Assembly: GCA_029267795.1 (NCBI GenBank)
Contig: JAJUHR010000090.1
Span: 1-7,178, forward strand
Reading direction: 5' to 3'
DNA: 7,178 bases
Source: Planctomycetota bacterium
GTDB lineage: Bacteria > Planctomycetota > Phycisphaerae > Phycisphaerales > Phycisphaeraceae
Shown: positions 1-6,346 of the stretch, one piece after another
Layout: each line of letters starts with the position of its first letter
Numbering within the stretch: the stretch's first letter is position 1
The notes under the pieces: model-generated
What the model was told of the DNA's origin: nothing
What the model saw: only the letters and a program-made list of their open reading frames with translations
The model's database searches: none
Program-made: the position numbers and the translations under genes

Positions 1-1395
1 CCGCGGACGATCGTGGTTGACTACAGCGGGCCGAACGTCGCTAAGGAGATGCACGTCGGGCACCTGCGGTCGACGGTGATCGGCGACGCGATCGCGCGCG
101 TGCTGGAGTTCCAGGGCCACCGCGTCATCCGCCAGAACCACCTGGGAGACTGGGGCACGCAGTTTGGGATGCTGATCCAGCACCTGCAGGAGCGTGGCAG
201 CGGGGGCGGGACGCTGCAGGGCGACCTGAACGAGCTCTACCAGGAGGCCAAGCGCCGCTTCGACGCGGACGAGCGGTTCGCGGAGCGGGCGCGGCAGCGC
301 GTCGTTCTCCTGCAAGGCGGCGACCCCGACACCCTGCGGCAGTGGCGAGAGTTGGTCGCGATCAGCAAGCGGCACTTTCAGCAAGTGTATGAGCGGCTCG
401 ACGTCTCCTTGACCGAGGGCGACTACTGCGGCGAAAGCTCGTACAACAACATGCTGGGCGAGGTGGTGGCCAGGCTCGATCGGGCGGGGCTGCTGCGGGA
501 GAGCGAAGGGGCTCAGGTGGTCTACCCCGCGGGGTTCACGGACCGCCAGGGCCAGCCGCAGCCGATGATCGTCCGCAAGACCGACGGCGGGTACCTTTAT
601 GCAACAACGGACCTGGCGGCGGCGCAGTGGCGCATCGAGCAACTCAAGGCGGACCGGCTGATCTACGTCACCGACGCCCGGCAGAGCCAGCACTTCGCCA
701 TGGTGTTCGCGACCCTGCGGGCAGCCGGCTGGGCGCCGGGTCGGGTGCAACTGGAGCACGTCCCGTTCGGCACGGTGCTGGGCGAAGATCACAAGCCCTT
801 TAAGACCCGCAGCGGGGAGGTGGTGAAACTGCTGGAGCTGCTCGACGAGGCGGAGCAGCGCGACGAAGCGATCATCGATCAGAAGGACCCCCAGCTGCCG
901 CGGGACCAGCGGCGGGTGATCGCGCACGCGGTGGGCATCGGAGCGCTCAAGTACGCGGACCTGGCCAGCGACCGGATCAAGGATTACGTGTTCAGCTGGG
1001 ACCGGATGCTGGCGTTCGACGGCAACACGGCCCCGTACCTGCAGAACGCGTACGTGCGGATCCGGTCGATCTTCCGCAAGGGCGGCATCGATCCGGCGGC
1101 GTTGGATCGGCGGGCGATCGCGGTGCGGGACCCGGCGGAGCGCGCCCTAGCGCTGCAGCTGTTGCTATTCGCCCCGACGGTGGAGGCGGTGGGCCGGACG
1201 CTCGAGCCGCACCGGCTGTGCACCTACCTGTACGACTTGGCGAACCTGTTCCACAAGTTTTATGAGGGCTGCCCAGTGCTCAGCGCCCAGGACGCTGCGG
1301 TGCGCCAGAGCCGGCTGGTGCTGTGCGACTTGGTGGCCCGTGTGCTGGAGCGAGGGTTGGGGTTGCTCGGGATTCGAGTGATCGAGCAGATGTAG
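1..1395 (+). CDS. argS: Arginyl-tRNA synthetase, 5'-truncated by window edge
   Basis: Class I aminoacyl-tRNA synthetase that charges tRNA-Arg with arginine using ATP in the cytosol. The frame is open from base 1 and gives 464 codons. Bacterial ArgS is usually about 550-590 residues, so roughly 100-120 N-terminal residues lie upstream of the window. Visible signatures are VVDYSGPNVAKEMHVGHLRS near the left edge, which contains the HIGH-type ATP motif (HVGH, bases 52-63), then YATTDLAAA, and EDHKPFKTRSG (about 784-816), which takes the place of a canonical KMSKS loop as in many ArgS. The last 120 or so residues (GNTAPYLQNAYVRI onward, ending LLGIRVIEQM) are the DALR anticodon-binding domain. 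The family usually has YLQYAY where this protein has YLQNAY, a minor variant. The reading frame is intact and GC-rich at third positions. An internal GTG at 13 is not the start. The DUF1802 gene follows at 43 bp, probably co-transcribed. Confidence 0.97.
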   Translation, partial: PRTIVVDYSGPNVAKEMHVGHLRSTVIGDAIARVLEFQGHRVIRQNHLGDWGTQFGMLIQHLQERGSGGGTLQGDLNELYQEAKRRFDADERFAERARQRVVLLQGGDPDTLRQWRELVAISKRHFQQVYERLDVSLTEGDYCGESSYNNMLGEVVARLDRAGLLRESEGAQVVYPAGFTDRQGQPQPMIVRKTDGGYLYATTDLAAAQWRIEQLKADRLIYVTDARQSQHFAMVFATLRAAGWAPGRVQLEHVPFGTVLGEDHKPFKTRSGEVVKLLELLDEAEQRDEAIIDQKDPQLPRDQRRVIAHAVGIGALKYADLASDRIKDYVFSWDRMLAFDGNTAPYLQNAYVRIRSIFRKGGIDPAALDRRAIAVRDPAERALALQLLLFAPTVEAVGRTLEPHRLCTYLYDLANLFHKFYEGCPVLSAQDAAVRQSRLVLCDLVARVLERGLGLLGIRVIEQM

Positions 1396-1438
1396 GCTCG
1401 GCTGCTGCCGATCGCCTCGGGTCCGATAAGGTATAGGC

Positions 1439-1999
1439 ATGCTCGATGTGGCGCTAAAGGAATGGGCGGTCGTGTGCGACCTGCTGCTGGAGGGGAAGCT
1501 GGCAATCCTGCTGCGCAAGGGCGGGATTCACGAAGCCGGCGGGCCCGGCGTGTTTGAGCTGGAACACTCGCGGTTCCTGCTATTCCCCTCGTGGGCGCAC
1601 CAGAAGGCCCAGATGATCAAGGAGCCGTATCGAGCCCGCGTTCAAGAACTCAGCGAGCCTCCAACGATCACCTTCCGTGGCCTAGGCGAGGTGGCTCGGG
1701 TCTGGCAGGTGAAGGACCGGTCGCGGTTCGATTCGCTCGATGACCTGCATTGCTGGACGCCGGCCCATGTCGACATGCGGTTTAGCTACAAGCCCGAGCG
1801 GCCGCTGTACCTGGTCGCGGTGCGGGCGTATCGTCTGCGGGAGCCGAAAACCGTAGCGAACAACCCCGAATACGCCGGGTGCAAGAGCTGGGTGCCGCTG
1901 CGGCCAGGCGATACGGTCGATGATAGCGGAGCCAGCCCGGTGATGAACCAAGCGGAGTTCGACCGGCTTCTATCCTGCGTCGACCGGGTGATGTCGTAG
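1439..1999 (+). CDS. DUF1802 family protein
   Basis: Complete 186-residue protein matching my recollection of the DUF1802 family, whose function is not known. Family-like features are the opening LDVALKEWAVVCDLLLEGK, the strand pair LAILLRKGGIHEAG, then F-x-L-E-H-S-R-FLLFPSWAHQ (residues about 39-55), and a C-terminal half with the aromatic/Arg pattern RPLYLVAVRAYRL and YAGCKSWVPL (about 121-154). There is no signal peptide or membrane segment, so it should be cytosolic. The start is ATG 1439, with a weak AAGG at 1428-1431 spaced 7 nt. It lies 43 bp after argS on the same strand with no terminator between, so co-transcription is likely. That does not prove a role in translation. The family call is fairly secure and the function is unknown. 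Confidence 0.85.
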   Translation: MLDVALKEWAVVCDLLLEGKLAILLRKGGIHEAGGPGVFELEHSRFLLFPSWAHQKAQMIKEPYRARVQELSEPPTITFRGLGEVARVWQVKDRSRFDSLDDLHCWTPAHVDMRFSYKPERPLYLVAVRAYRLREPKTVANNPEYAGCKSWVPLRPGDTVDDSGASPVMNQAEFDRLLSCVDRVMS

Positions 2000-2066
2000 C
2001 CTGTCCATGGCATCAGGGTTTTCCCTCTCTCGCTCGACTTTCGCCCACTCAAAATGAGCAATCGAT

Positions 2067-2093
2067 GTCCGCTCGAGCGATCGAACGGACTTT
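2067..2093 (+). terminator. Hairpin with GNRA loop after the argS-DUF1802 unit; possible weak terminator
   Basis: The arms GTCCG (2067-2071) and CGGAC (2086-2090) enclose a c/a mismatch and a second stem, TCGA (2073-2076) with TCGA (2081-2084), closed by a GCGA (GNRA-type) tetraloop. Only three T residues follow, so an intrinsic terminator is possible but weak. It lies 68 bp after the DUF1802 stop and before the next promoter. It could instead be a 3'-end stabilising structure. Confidence 0.4.
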
Positions 2094-2120
2094 AGGGGCC
2101 ACACTGGCTTGCGTTGAAGA

Positions 2121-2141
2121 TAAATATCTATTAGATATTTA
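2121..2141. repeat. Perfect AT-rich palindrome upstream of the lectin promoter
   Basis: TAAATATCTA (2121-2130), one central T, then TAGATATTTA (2132-2141): ten-base arms with no mismatch. A one-base centre cannot form a normal tight hairpin loop, so a dimeric DNA-binding protein site is more likely than an RNA structure. It ends 47 bp before the -35 hexamer at 2189, a position that would suit an activator. The sequence is strikingly AT-rich beside the GC-rich flanks. The operator role is inferred; no regulator gene is nearby. Confidence 0.5.
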
Positions 2142-2188
2142 AAGATAATTGCTTATACATTTCAATCGGCCACTCGAATTAAATTTTA

Positions 2189-2218
2189 TTGACAGAGATG
2201 AGCGGATTGGCGGATAAT
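2189..2218 (+). promoter_or_regulatory. Sigma-70-type promoter for the lectin/PEP-CTERM gene
   Basis: The -35 TTGACA (2189-2194, exact consensus) and -10 GATAAT (2213-2218, five of six) are 18 bp apart, inside an AT-rich stretch. Transcription should start near 2225, giving a leader of about 130 nt before the ATG at 2358. This is the best + strand promoter in the window. Confidence 0.7.
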
Positions 2219-2254
2219 AATGTGTGTTAATTATGCCATTTTGCGCCGCTTTCG

Positions 2255-2350
2255 TGGAGAAAGGAGGGGGGCCGCGAAACCCATATATAGGTTGGAAAAA
2301 GGGTGGATTTTTTTCTTTGGTGAGGGGCTCCTTTTTTTACTTCCCGGGAG
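2255..2350 (+). promoter_or_regulatory. Leader region of the lectin mRNA with competing SD-like and anti-SD segments
   Basis: The leader contains a strong SD-like AAAGGAG (2260-2266) with no start codon at a useful distance. CTCCTTT (2328-2334) is exactly complementary to it and is followed by a run of T (2332-2338). The real SD, GGGAG (2346-2350), sits 7 nt before ATG 2358, and its GGAG could also pair with the same CTCC (2328-2331). The two pairings are mutually exclusive, so a translational or attenuation switch is conceivable. This rests on base complementarity alone. Confidence 0.25.
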
Positions 2351-2357
2351 ACATGAC

Positions 2358-2957
2358 ATGAAAACGAGGATGTGGGGGAGTTTGTGTGTCGTGTTTGTGC
2401 TGCTGACTTCCTCAGCTTTTGCGAGCGTGGTTTCGGGCCCTATCACCAATCCTGCGAACAACCATGTGTACTACTTGTTGTCGTTGAACACCTGGGTTGC
2501 CAGTCAACAGGAAGCGGTGCAGCTGGGAGGGAATCTGGTCGCGATCAACAATGCAGCGGAGAATCAATGGGTGCTCGATACTTTCGGAGAAACGGCTAAG
2601 AACATTGCGGGTCCTGGTGCGGGTGGAGACCGGATCGGATTGCTGATTGGTATTAATGACGCGGATCAAGAGGGGACATACGAATGGGTTTCCGGTAAAC
2701 CAATCATATATACGAACTGGGCGCCGGGTCAGCCACAGAATGCTTTTGATGATGAAGACTATGGTGCAATGTACGTCACGGGGTTTGACCCCCAAGGTGC
2801 GGCGGGAATGTGGCACGACGTCGTCTCGGACCTTAGTCAAGGGGATGACACCTATGGTGTGGTCGAGAAAGTCATACCTGTCCCTGCAGCTGTCTGGATG
2901 GGTGGGGTGCTGCTTGGGGGCTTAGGTGTGCTAAGGAAAGCTCGGAGGGAGCGATAA
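2358..2957 (+). CDS. Secreted C-type-lectin-like protein with PEP-CTERM (VPxPA) sorting tail
   Basis: A 199-residue exported protein. Residues 1-22 form a signal peptide (MKTRMWG, hydrophobic core, SSAFA before the cleavage site). Residues about 36-172 form a C-type-lectin-like domain: WVASQQEAVQLGGNLVAIN, IGINDADQEGTYEWVSG, NWAPGQPQN (in place of the usual EPN loop) and MWHDV (the WND-type position). The mature part has no cysteine, as in many bacterial lectin folds, so the fold lacks disulfides. The tail has IPVPAAVW (173-180), a transmembrane stretch and the basic end RKARRER, the layout of exosortase/PEP-CTERM substrates; it would be cut and placed at the surface or in extracellular matrix. 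ATG 2358 is chosen over the in-frame ATG 2220 because it has an SD (GGGAG) and directly begins a signal peptide, while 2220 overlaps the promoter. Ligand and sugar binding are unknown. Codons look less GC-rich than in argS or lysC. Confidence 0.9.
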   Translation: MKTRMWGSLCVVFVLLTSSAFASVVSGPITNPANNHVYYLLSLNTWVASQQEAVQLGGNLVAINNAAENQWVLDTFGETAKNIAGPGAGGDRIGLLIGINDADQEGTYEWVSGKPIIYTNWAPGQPQNAFDDEDYGAMYVTGFDPQGAAGMWHDVVSDLSQGDDTYGVVEKVIPVPAAVWMGGVLLGGLGVLRKARRER

Positions 2958-2993
2958 GGGTTGATTAATCACGGCTGAGTTGAGTATTGACCC

Positions 2994-3027
2994 ACAGCCG
3001 CTGTCGCGAGATGGCGGCTGTTTTTTT
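2994..3027 (+). terminator. Intrinsic terminator of the lectin gene
   Basis: A perfect 8-bp stem, ACAGCCGC (2994-3001) with GCGGCTGT (3014-3021), has a 12-nt loop and leads into seven T residues (3021-3027). It lies 36 bp after the stop codon and is a textbook Rho-independent terminator on the + strand. Confidence 0.9.
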
Positions 3028-3272
3028 GTGGTACTTACAGGAATCGCGCGGAGCCCGCGTGGAGATATAGGTGCCCGGGGTGGTGAGGTAGAGCGTTGCG
3101 ATGTCACGGACACGCGGCGTCGCGTTGGCTCCACCATAGCCATCCCGAGCGTGAGAAGACTGCGGGTTGCCACCACGGTTAGGTTCCGTGGTTCGCACAG
3201 CGGACCCTAATCTGACTCGGGAGAGCGGATGATGAAATTGCTCCTAGAAAAATGCCCTTCATATCTTACGTT

Positions 3273-3300
3273 TTGAGCGTTCTTGTGTTATGGTTATCGT
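3273..3300 (+). promoter_or_regulatory. Weak promoter candidate for the lipoprotein gene
   Basis: TTGAGC (3273-3278) and TATCGT (3295-3300) are spaced 16 bp, each matching four of six consensus bases. An alternative is TTGCTC (3238-3243) with TATCTT (3262-3267) at 18 bp. Neither is strong. The lectin terminator upstream implies that the lipoprotein gene needs a promoter within this gap. Confidence 0.35.
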
Positions 3301-3310
3301 GCAGGGATGA

Positions 3311-3333
3311 CCACCGCAGTTGGGTGGCTGCGG
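3311..3333 (+). repeat. Overlapping alternative hairpins in the lipoprotein leader
   Basis: CCGCAG (3314-3319) pairs with CTGCGG (3328-3333) around an 8-nt loop. CCACC (3311-3315) can instead pair with GGTGG (3323-3327) around a 7-nt loop. The two structures share bases and exclude each other. They sit about 60 bp before ATG 3391. A regulatory role is only a possibility. Confidence 0.3.
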
Positions 3334-3390
3334 GACGTCGCGGGCCAATGAACGCCTGGGATCAGAGGTGACTAACGAAAGGGTCATACG

Positions 3391-3792
3391 ATGAAACGAG
3401 CCGTGGTCTTGCTGCTAGGCATGCTGGGGTTGGTGACCCTGGTCGGTTGCGGTTCGGGCGGAGAAAGCGAGCTAACCCCTGAGCAGCAGGCGGTGGTCCA
3501 GGAACTGCAACAGCAGTTCGACAGCATGAAGGCTCAGGTCGATCAGCTGAAGGACCAGCTAGCCGAAGCCGGCGAAAAGGCCTCGGATGAGGCGAAGAAA
3601 GCCTTCGAATCCGCGCAGGACGCGGTGGAGCAAGCCCAGGACCAGATCGAGTCCCTTAAGGACGCTGGCCAGGAGATGTGGGAGCAAAAGCGCGCCGAGG
3701 TGGAAAAGACCCTGAAGGACTTGGCATCGAAATACGCCGACGCGATGGCCAAACTCAAAGCGGGCGAGGGTTTGAAGTTGCCTGGGTTCTGA
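3391..3792 (+). CDS. Small coiled-coil lipoprotein
   Basis: A 133-residue protein. The N-terminus is a lipoprotein signal peptide: MKR, a hydrophobic core, and lipobox L-V-G-C with the acylated cysteine at residue 20, followed by the flexible GSGGES. The mature part of about 114 residues is almost entirely charged and helical, with heptad-like spacing from about residue 28 to 125 (QQFDSMKAQVDQLKDQLAEA and the repeated A-x-x-A/E-x-A pattern), ending GLKLPGF. A long single coiled coil anchored to a membrane is the likely form. Lipid attachment is predicted from the motif. The start at ATG 3391 has AAAGGG (3378-3383) spaced 7 nt. It is a single-gene unit between the lectin terminator and the convergent palindrome. 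I recognise no specific family; an envelope structural or spacer role is a guess. Confidence 0.85.
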   Translation: MKRAVVLLLGMLGLVTLVGCGSGGESELTPEQQAVVQELQQQFDSMKAQVDQLKDQLAEAGEKASDEAKKAFESAQDAVEQAQDQIESLKDAGQEMWEQKRAEVEKTLKDLASKYADAMAKLKAGEGLKLPGF

Positions 3793-3835
3793 GGTGTTCG
3801 AAAACTCGGAAGGTAAGTTTTTTTGCAGCAATTTC

Positions 3836-3869
3836 AGAAGCCCACGGAGTGCACTCCGTGGGCTTCTTT
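3836..3869. terminator. Perfect 32-bp palindrome, likely bidirectional terminator
   Basis: AGAAGCCCACGGAGT (3836-3850) is followed by central GC and then its exact reverse complement (3853-3867), so the whole 32 bp is a perfect palindrome. As RNA it makes a 14-bp GC-rich stem with a TGCA loop. It lies between the stop of the + strand lipoprotein gene (3792) and the stop of the minus-strand AEC gene (3891), where a shared terminator is expected. The T run on the + side is short (CTTCTTTG), and on the minus side the stem is followed by CTGAAATT, so terminator efficiency is uncertain. A partial copy of the right arm (TGGGCTTCTT) recurs at 3874-3883. Confidence 0.75.
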
Positions 3870-3890
3870 GTCCATGGGCTTCTTCATTAT

Positions 3891-4877
3891 TTACTGCGAC
3901 GACCACCACCAGAGGATCAGTGGGAGTGGGATCAGCAGGAACAGCACGGTATTGACGACCCAGGTGACGCTGGCCATGCGGGCGTCGAGATCGAAGAGGT
4001 TGGCGAGCATGACGGAAACGATCGCCGCTGGCATGAACGACTGGACCTGGATCACGTCGTTCGCCACCGGGTCCAGCGGCATGGGCGTGAGGCTGATCAG
4101 CCGGAGCATCGCAGCGGCGGCCAGAGGGGTGGCGACGAACTTGACCGCGGCAAGCAGGGCGTGCTGGCGAGTGTAGGTCCAGGTGTCGCCGAGACGCAGG
4201 CGTAAACCGATGGCGAAGTACCCGCCGAAGCTGCCGAGGTAGAAGAACACGTCGATGACGCGCCAGCGGTCGATGACTCCCGGAAAGGGAGTTTCGGTGA
4301 TAGCCAGCGCGATCCCAGCCAGGGCGGAATACAGGGGCATCGCGCGCAGGTCGAAGAAGGTTTCGAGGAAGAACCGGCCTAGGGAGACGGTGCTGGGTTG
4401 CCCCTCCGCTTTGCCGTAGTGTCGGGCCACGGGGTACAGCAGCAGGACGGCGGCCGAGCCGGCGGTGATGACGTACGCCATGCCGTACGCCAGGGCGGTC
4501 TCTGGGGGCTGCAGCAGACAGAAGCACAGGTATGCGCCGAGGGTGAAGCCGGTGTTGCTGGTGCCCCCCGCCACCGCCAGCACGCCGATCTGCTTGCGCG
4601 GGCAGCGCATTGCTTTGGCCAGTGGGATGATGCCGTAGCCGGCCAGGGCCATCAGGGCGGGCTGGACGATCAGCAGCCAGAAGTTCTCAGGGCGTGGGGG
4701 GATGCGCCAGAGGCTCAGCAGCGCGGGCACCGACCAGATCCACACGACGGTGTGGAAGTGGATCGGCCGGCTGAGTTCCTCGTCGAGCCAGCGCCGTCGC
4801 CGGGCGACGTAGCCGGCGACGAGCGACGCGGCCCCGAACAGGCCGAAGACCAGGAAATTCCACGTGCGGGGGGACAT
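3891..4877 (-). CDS. AEC (auxin efflux carrier) family transporter
   Basis: A 328-residue inner-membrane protein of the AEC family in the bile/arsenite/riboflavin transporter superfamily. Members move organic anions, amino acids or auxin-like compounds, and the substrate here cannot be told from sequence. Ten hydrophobic segments are visible, at about residues 6-25, 43-57, 67-87, 97-119, 128-150, 175-194, 208-227, 239-261, 275-295 and 301-324, in two sets of five. Segment 4 has the family-typical GGTSNTGFTLGAY, and segment 9 has QSFMPAAIVSVMLANLFDLD, the matching motif of the second half. The ATG at 4877 gives a normal N-terminus, but no SD is visible before it. It lies 130 bp downstream of lysC on the same strand with no terminator between, so co-transcription is probable. 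A link with the aspartate pathway is inferred only from that. Confidence 0.88.
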   Translation of the reverse strand: MSPRTWNFLVFGLFGAASLVAGYVARRRRWLDEELSRPIHFHTVVWIWSVPALLSLWRIPPRPENFWLLIVQPALMALAGYGIIPLAKAMRCPRKQIGVLAVAGGTSNTGFTLGAYLCFCLLQPPETALAYGMAYVITAGSAAVLLLYPVARHYGKAEGQPSTVSLGRFFLETFFDLRAMPLYSALAGIALAITETPFPGVIDRWRVIDVFFYLGSFGGYFAIGLRLRLGDTWTYTRQHALLAAVKFVATPLAAAAMLRLISLTPMPLDPVANDVIQVQSFMPAAIVSVMLANLFDLDARMASVTWVVNTVLFLLIPLPLILWWWSSQ

Positions 4878-5007
4878 CGGTGTGGGTGTTCAGGTTCAGG
4901 GGAGCGGGTTCATGATCGGGGAACTCAATCGGGCCGGATTCGGATCGAGCGATGGTTGCCGTTGGTCGACGCCTGCGGCTCGTGTGGCACGCTGACGCAA
5001 ACGGAGC

Positions 5008-6324
5008 CTAGCCGACGAACGTCTTGTAGATCGCGCGGATGGCGTTTTCGAAGTCGGCGTTTTCGACACCGATGATGATGTTGATCTCGCTGGAGCCCTG
5101 GTCGATCATGCGGACGTTGATCTTTTGCTCGGCCAGGCCGCGGAAGAGTTTGGCGGCCATGCCGGGGGTGTGGGCCATGCCCCGGCCGACGGTGGCGATC
5201 AGGGCCATGTTGGGGTAGACCTCCAGGGAGTCCGGGCGGCACTCGTGGCGGATTTCTTCGAGGATCTTGTCGAGCTTGCTGTTGAGCTGGGCGTCGTCGA
5301 TGACCAGGCTCATGGTGTCGATGCCGCTGGGCATGTGCTCGAAGCTGACGCCGTTGACTTCCAGCACGCTCAGCAGTCGGCGCCCGAAGCCGAGCTCCTG
5401 ATTCATCAGGGCTTTTTCGATGGCGATGACGGTGAAGTTCTTGCGGCCGGCGATGCCGGTGATCGAGCCGAGGTGGGCGACAGGCTGGGCCTCGGAGACG
5501 ATCGTCGTGCCGGGGTCGGCGGGCCGGTTGGTGTTGCGGATGTTGACGGGGATGCCGGCGGCGCGGACGGGGAAGATCGCCTCGTCGTGCAGGACGGTGG
5601 CGCCCATGTAGGCCAGCTCGCGCAGCTCGCGGTAGGTGAGCGTGTCGATGACGCGGGGGTTGGGGACGATGCGGGGGTCGGCCATGAGGATGCCGCTGAC
5701 GTCCGTCCAGTTTTCGTAGACGTTGGCCCCGACGCCGTAGGCCACGACCGCCCCGGTGATATCGGACCCGCCCCGGGAGAAGGTCTTCACTTGGCCGCTG
5801 GGGGTCCGGCCGTAGAAGCCCGGGATGACCGCCCGAGGGGTTTGGGCCTGCCGCTGGTTCAGGGCTTCGCGAGATCGTTGCAGGTCCAGCAGGCCACGGG
5901 CGTTGAAATGGACCACCTCGGCGGCGTCGACGAACTCGTACCCCAGGAATTCGGCCAGGATCAGGCCCGAGAGGTATTCCCCCCGGCTGGCGGCGTAGTC
6001 GGCGCTCGCCCCGGCCGCGATCCGCCTTTCGATTTCCTGCAGGGACGTATCAATATCAAGGGACAGGCCCAGTTCCGTCACGATGCCCCGGTACCGCTGG
6101 GCGATCAGCTCGAACACTTCCTTAAAGGGAATCGCTTGGCGGGCATGGGCGTGGCACAGGTACAGCAGATCCGTGATCTTGCGGTCTGCAGAGGAGCGCA
6201 AGCCCGGTGCGGAGGGCACGATGTACCGTCGGTCCGAATCGCCAGCGACGATCGCCCGGACCTTGCGGAATTGCCCCGCGTCGGCGAGAGAGGTACCACC
6301 GAATTTGCAGACCTTGATGCTCAC
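5008..6324 (-). CDS. lysC: Aspartate kinase, monofunctional, two ACT domains
   Basis: A 438-residue enzyme that phosphorylates L-aspartate with ATP, the first step toward lysine/diaminopimelate, threonine and methionine, in the cytosol. Kinase domain: KFGGTS (7-12), VPSAPG (36-41), the substrate-site segment ASRGEYLSG (112-120), GFYGRTPSGQVKTFSRGGSD (169-188), ENWTDVSGILMADPRIVP (204-221) and GATVLHDEAIFPV (241-253). The last 150 residues hold two ACT domains, about 287-352 and 372-438, which in this family bind feedback inhibitors (lysine and/or threonine); which one applies here cannot be read off. The VPSAPG variant and the length resemble a clostridial/planctomycete-type class rather than the E. 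coli ones. There is no fused homoserine dehydrogenase. The start is GTG (6324-6322), placing KFGGTS at the usual distance, with a weak AAAGG (6336-6332) spaced 7 nt. A long antisense open frame across the gene is a GC-rich shadow. Confidence 0.96.
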   Translation of the reverse strand: MSIKVCKFGGTSLADAGQFRKVRAIVAGDSDRRYIVPSAPGLRSSADRKITDLLYLCHAHARQAIPFKEVFELIAQRYRGIVTELGLSLDIDTSLQEIERRIAAGASADYAASRGEYLSGLILAEFLGYEFVDAAEVVHFNARGLLDLQRSREALNQRQAQTPRAVIPGFYGRTPSGQVKTFSRGGSDITGAVVAYGVGANVYENWTDVSGILMADPRIVPNPRVIDTLTYRELRELAYMGATVLHDEAIFPVRAAGIPVNIRNTNRPADPGTTIVSEAQPVAHLGSITGIAGRKNFTVIAIEKALMNQELGFGRRLLSVLEVNGVSFEHMPSGIDTMSLVIDDAQLNSKLDKILEEIRHECRPDSLEVYPNMALIATVGRGMAHTPGMAAKLFRGLAEQKINVRMIDQGSSEINIIIGVENADFENAIRAIYKTFVG

Positions 6325-6346
6325 GGCGTGGCCTTTGCGTGGGCGG

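Larger units (their letters stand above)
3028..3390. other. Intergenic region with no convincing gene
   Basis: This 363-bp stretch lies between the lectin terminator and the lipoprotein start. It contains a hairpin with 7-bp perfect arms, ACCACGG (3172-3178) and CCGTGGT (3186-3192). A very short ORF, MMKLLLEKCPSYLTF (3229-3276), has an SD-like GGGAG at 3219-3223. Two weak promoter candidates and a leader hairpin are listed separately. On the minus strand around 3085-3123 an open frame reads ATPRVRDIATLYL, which recalls the active-site segment of subtilases, but the frame runs into the lectin terminator. I call no gene here. Confidence 0.5.

Noticed and set aside
2220..2357. In-frame N-terminal extension of the lectin gene from ATG 2220
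   Set aside because: It overlaps the -10 element, has no SD, and would bury the signal peptide behind 46 residues. ATG 2358 has an SD and begins the signal peptide directly.
2980..3210. 76-residue + strand open frame after the lectin gene
   Set aside because: It begins before and reads through the intrinsic terminator, and has no SD or recognisable content.
3559..4527. 322-residue minus-strand frame overlapping the AEC gene, the terminator palindrome and the lipoprotein gene
   Set aside because: Arg/Pro/His-rich shadow of the AEC gene in another frame. It crosses the terminator and has no domain.
4398..5075. 225-residue + strand open frame opposite the AEC gene
   Set aside because: Gly/Gln/Asp-rich antisense shadow without motifs.
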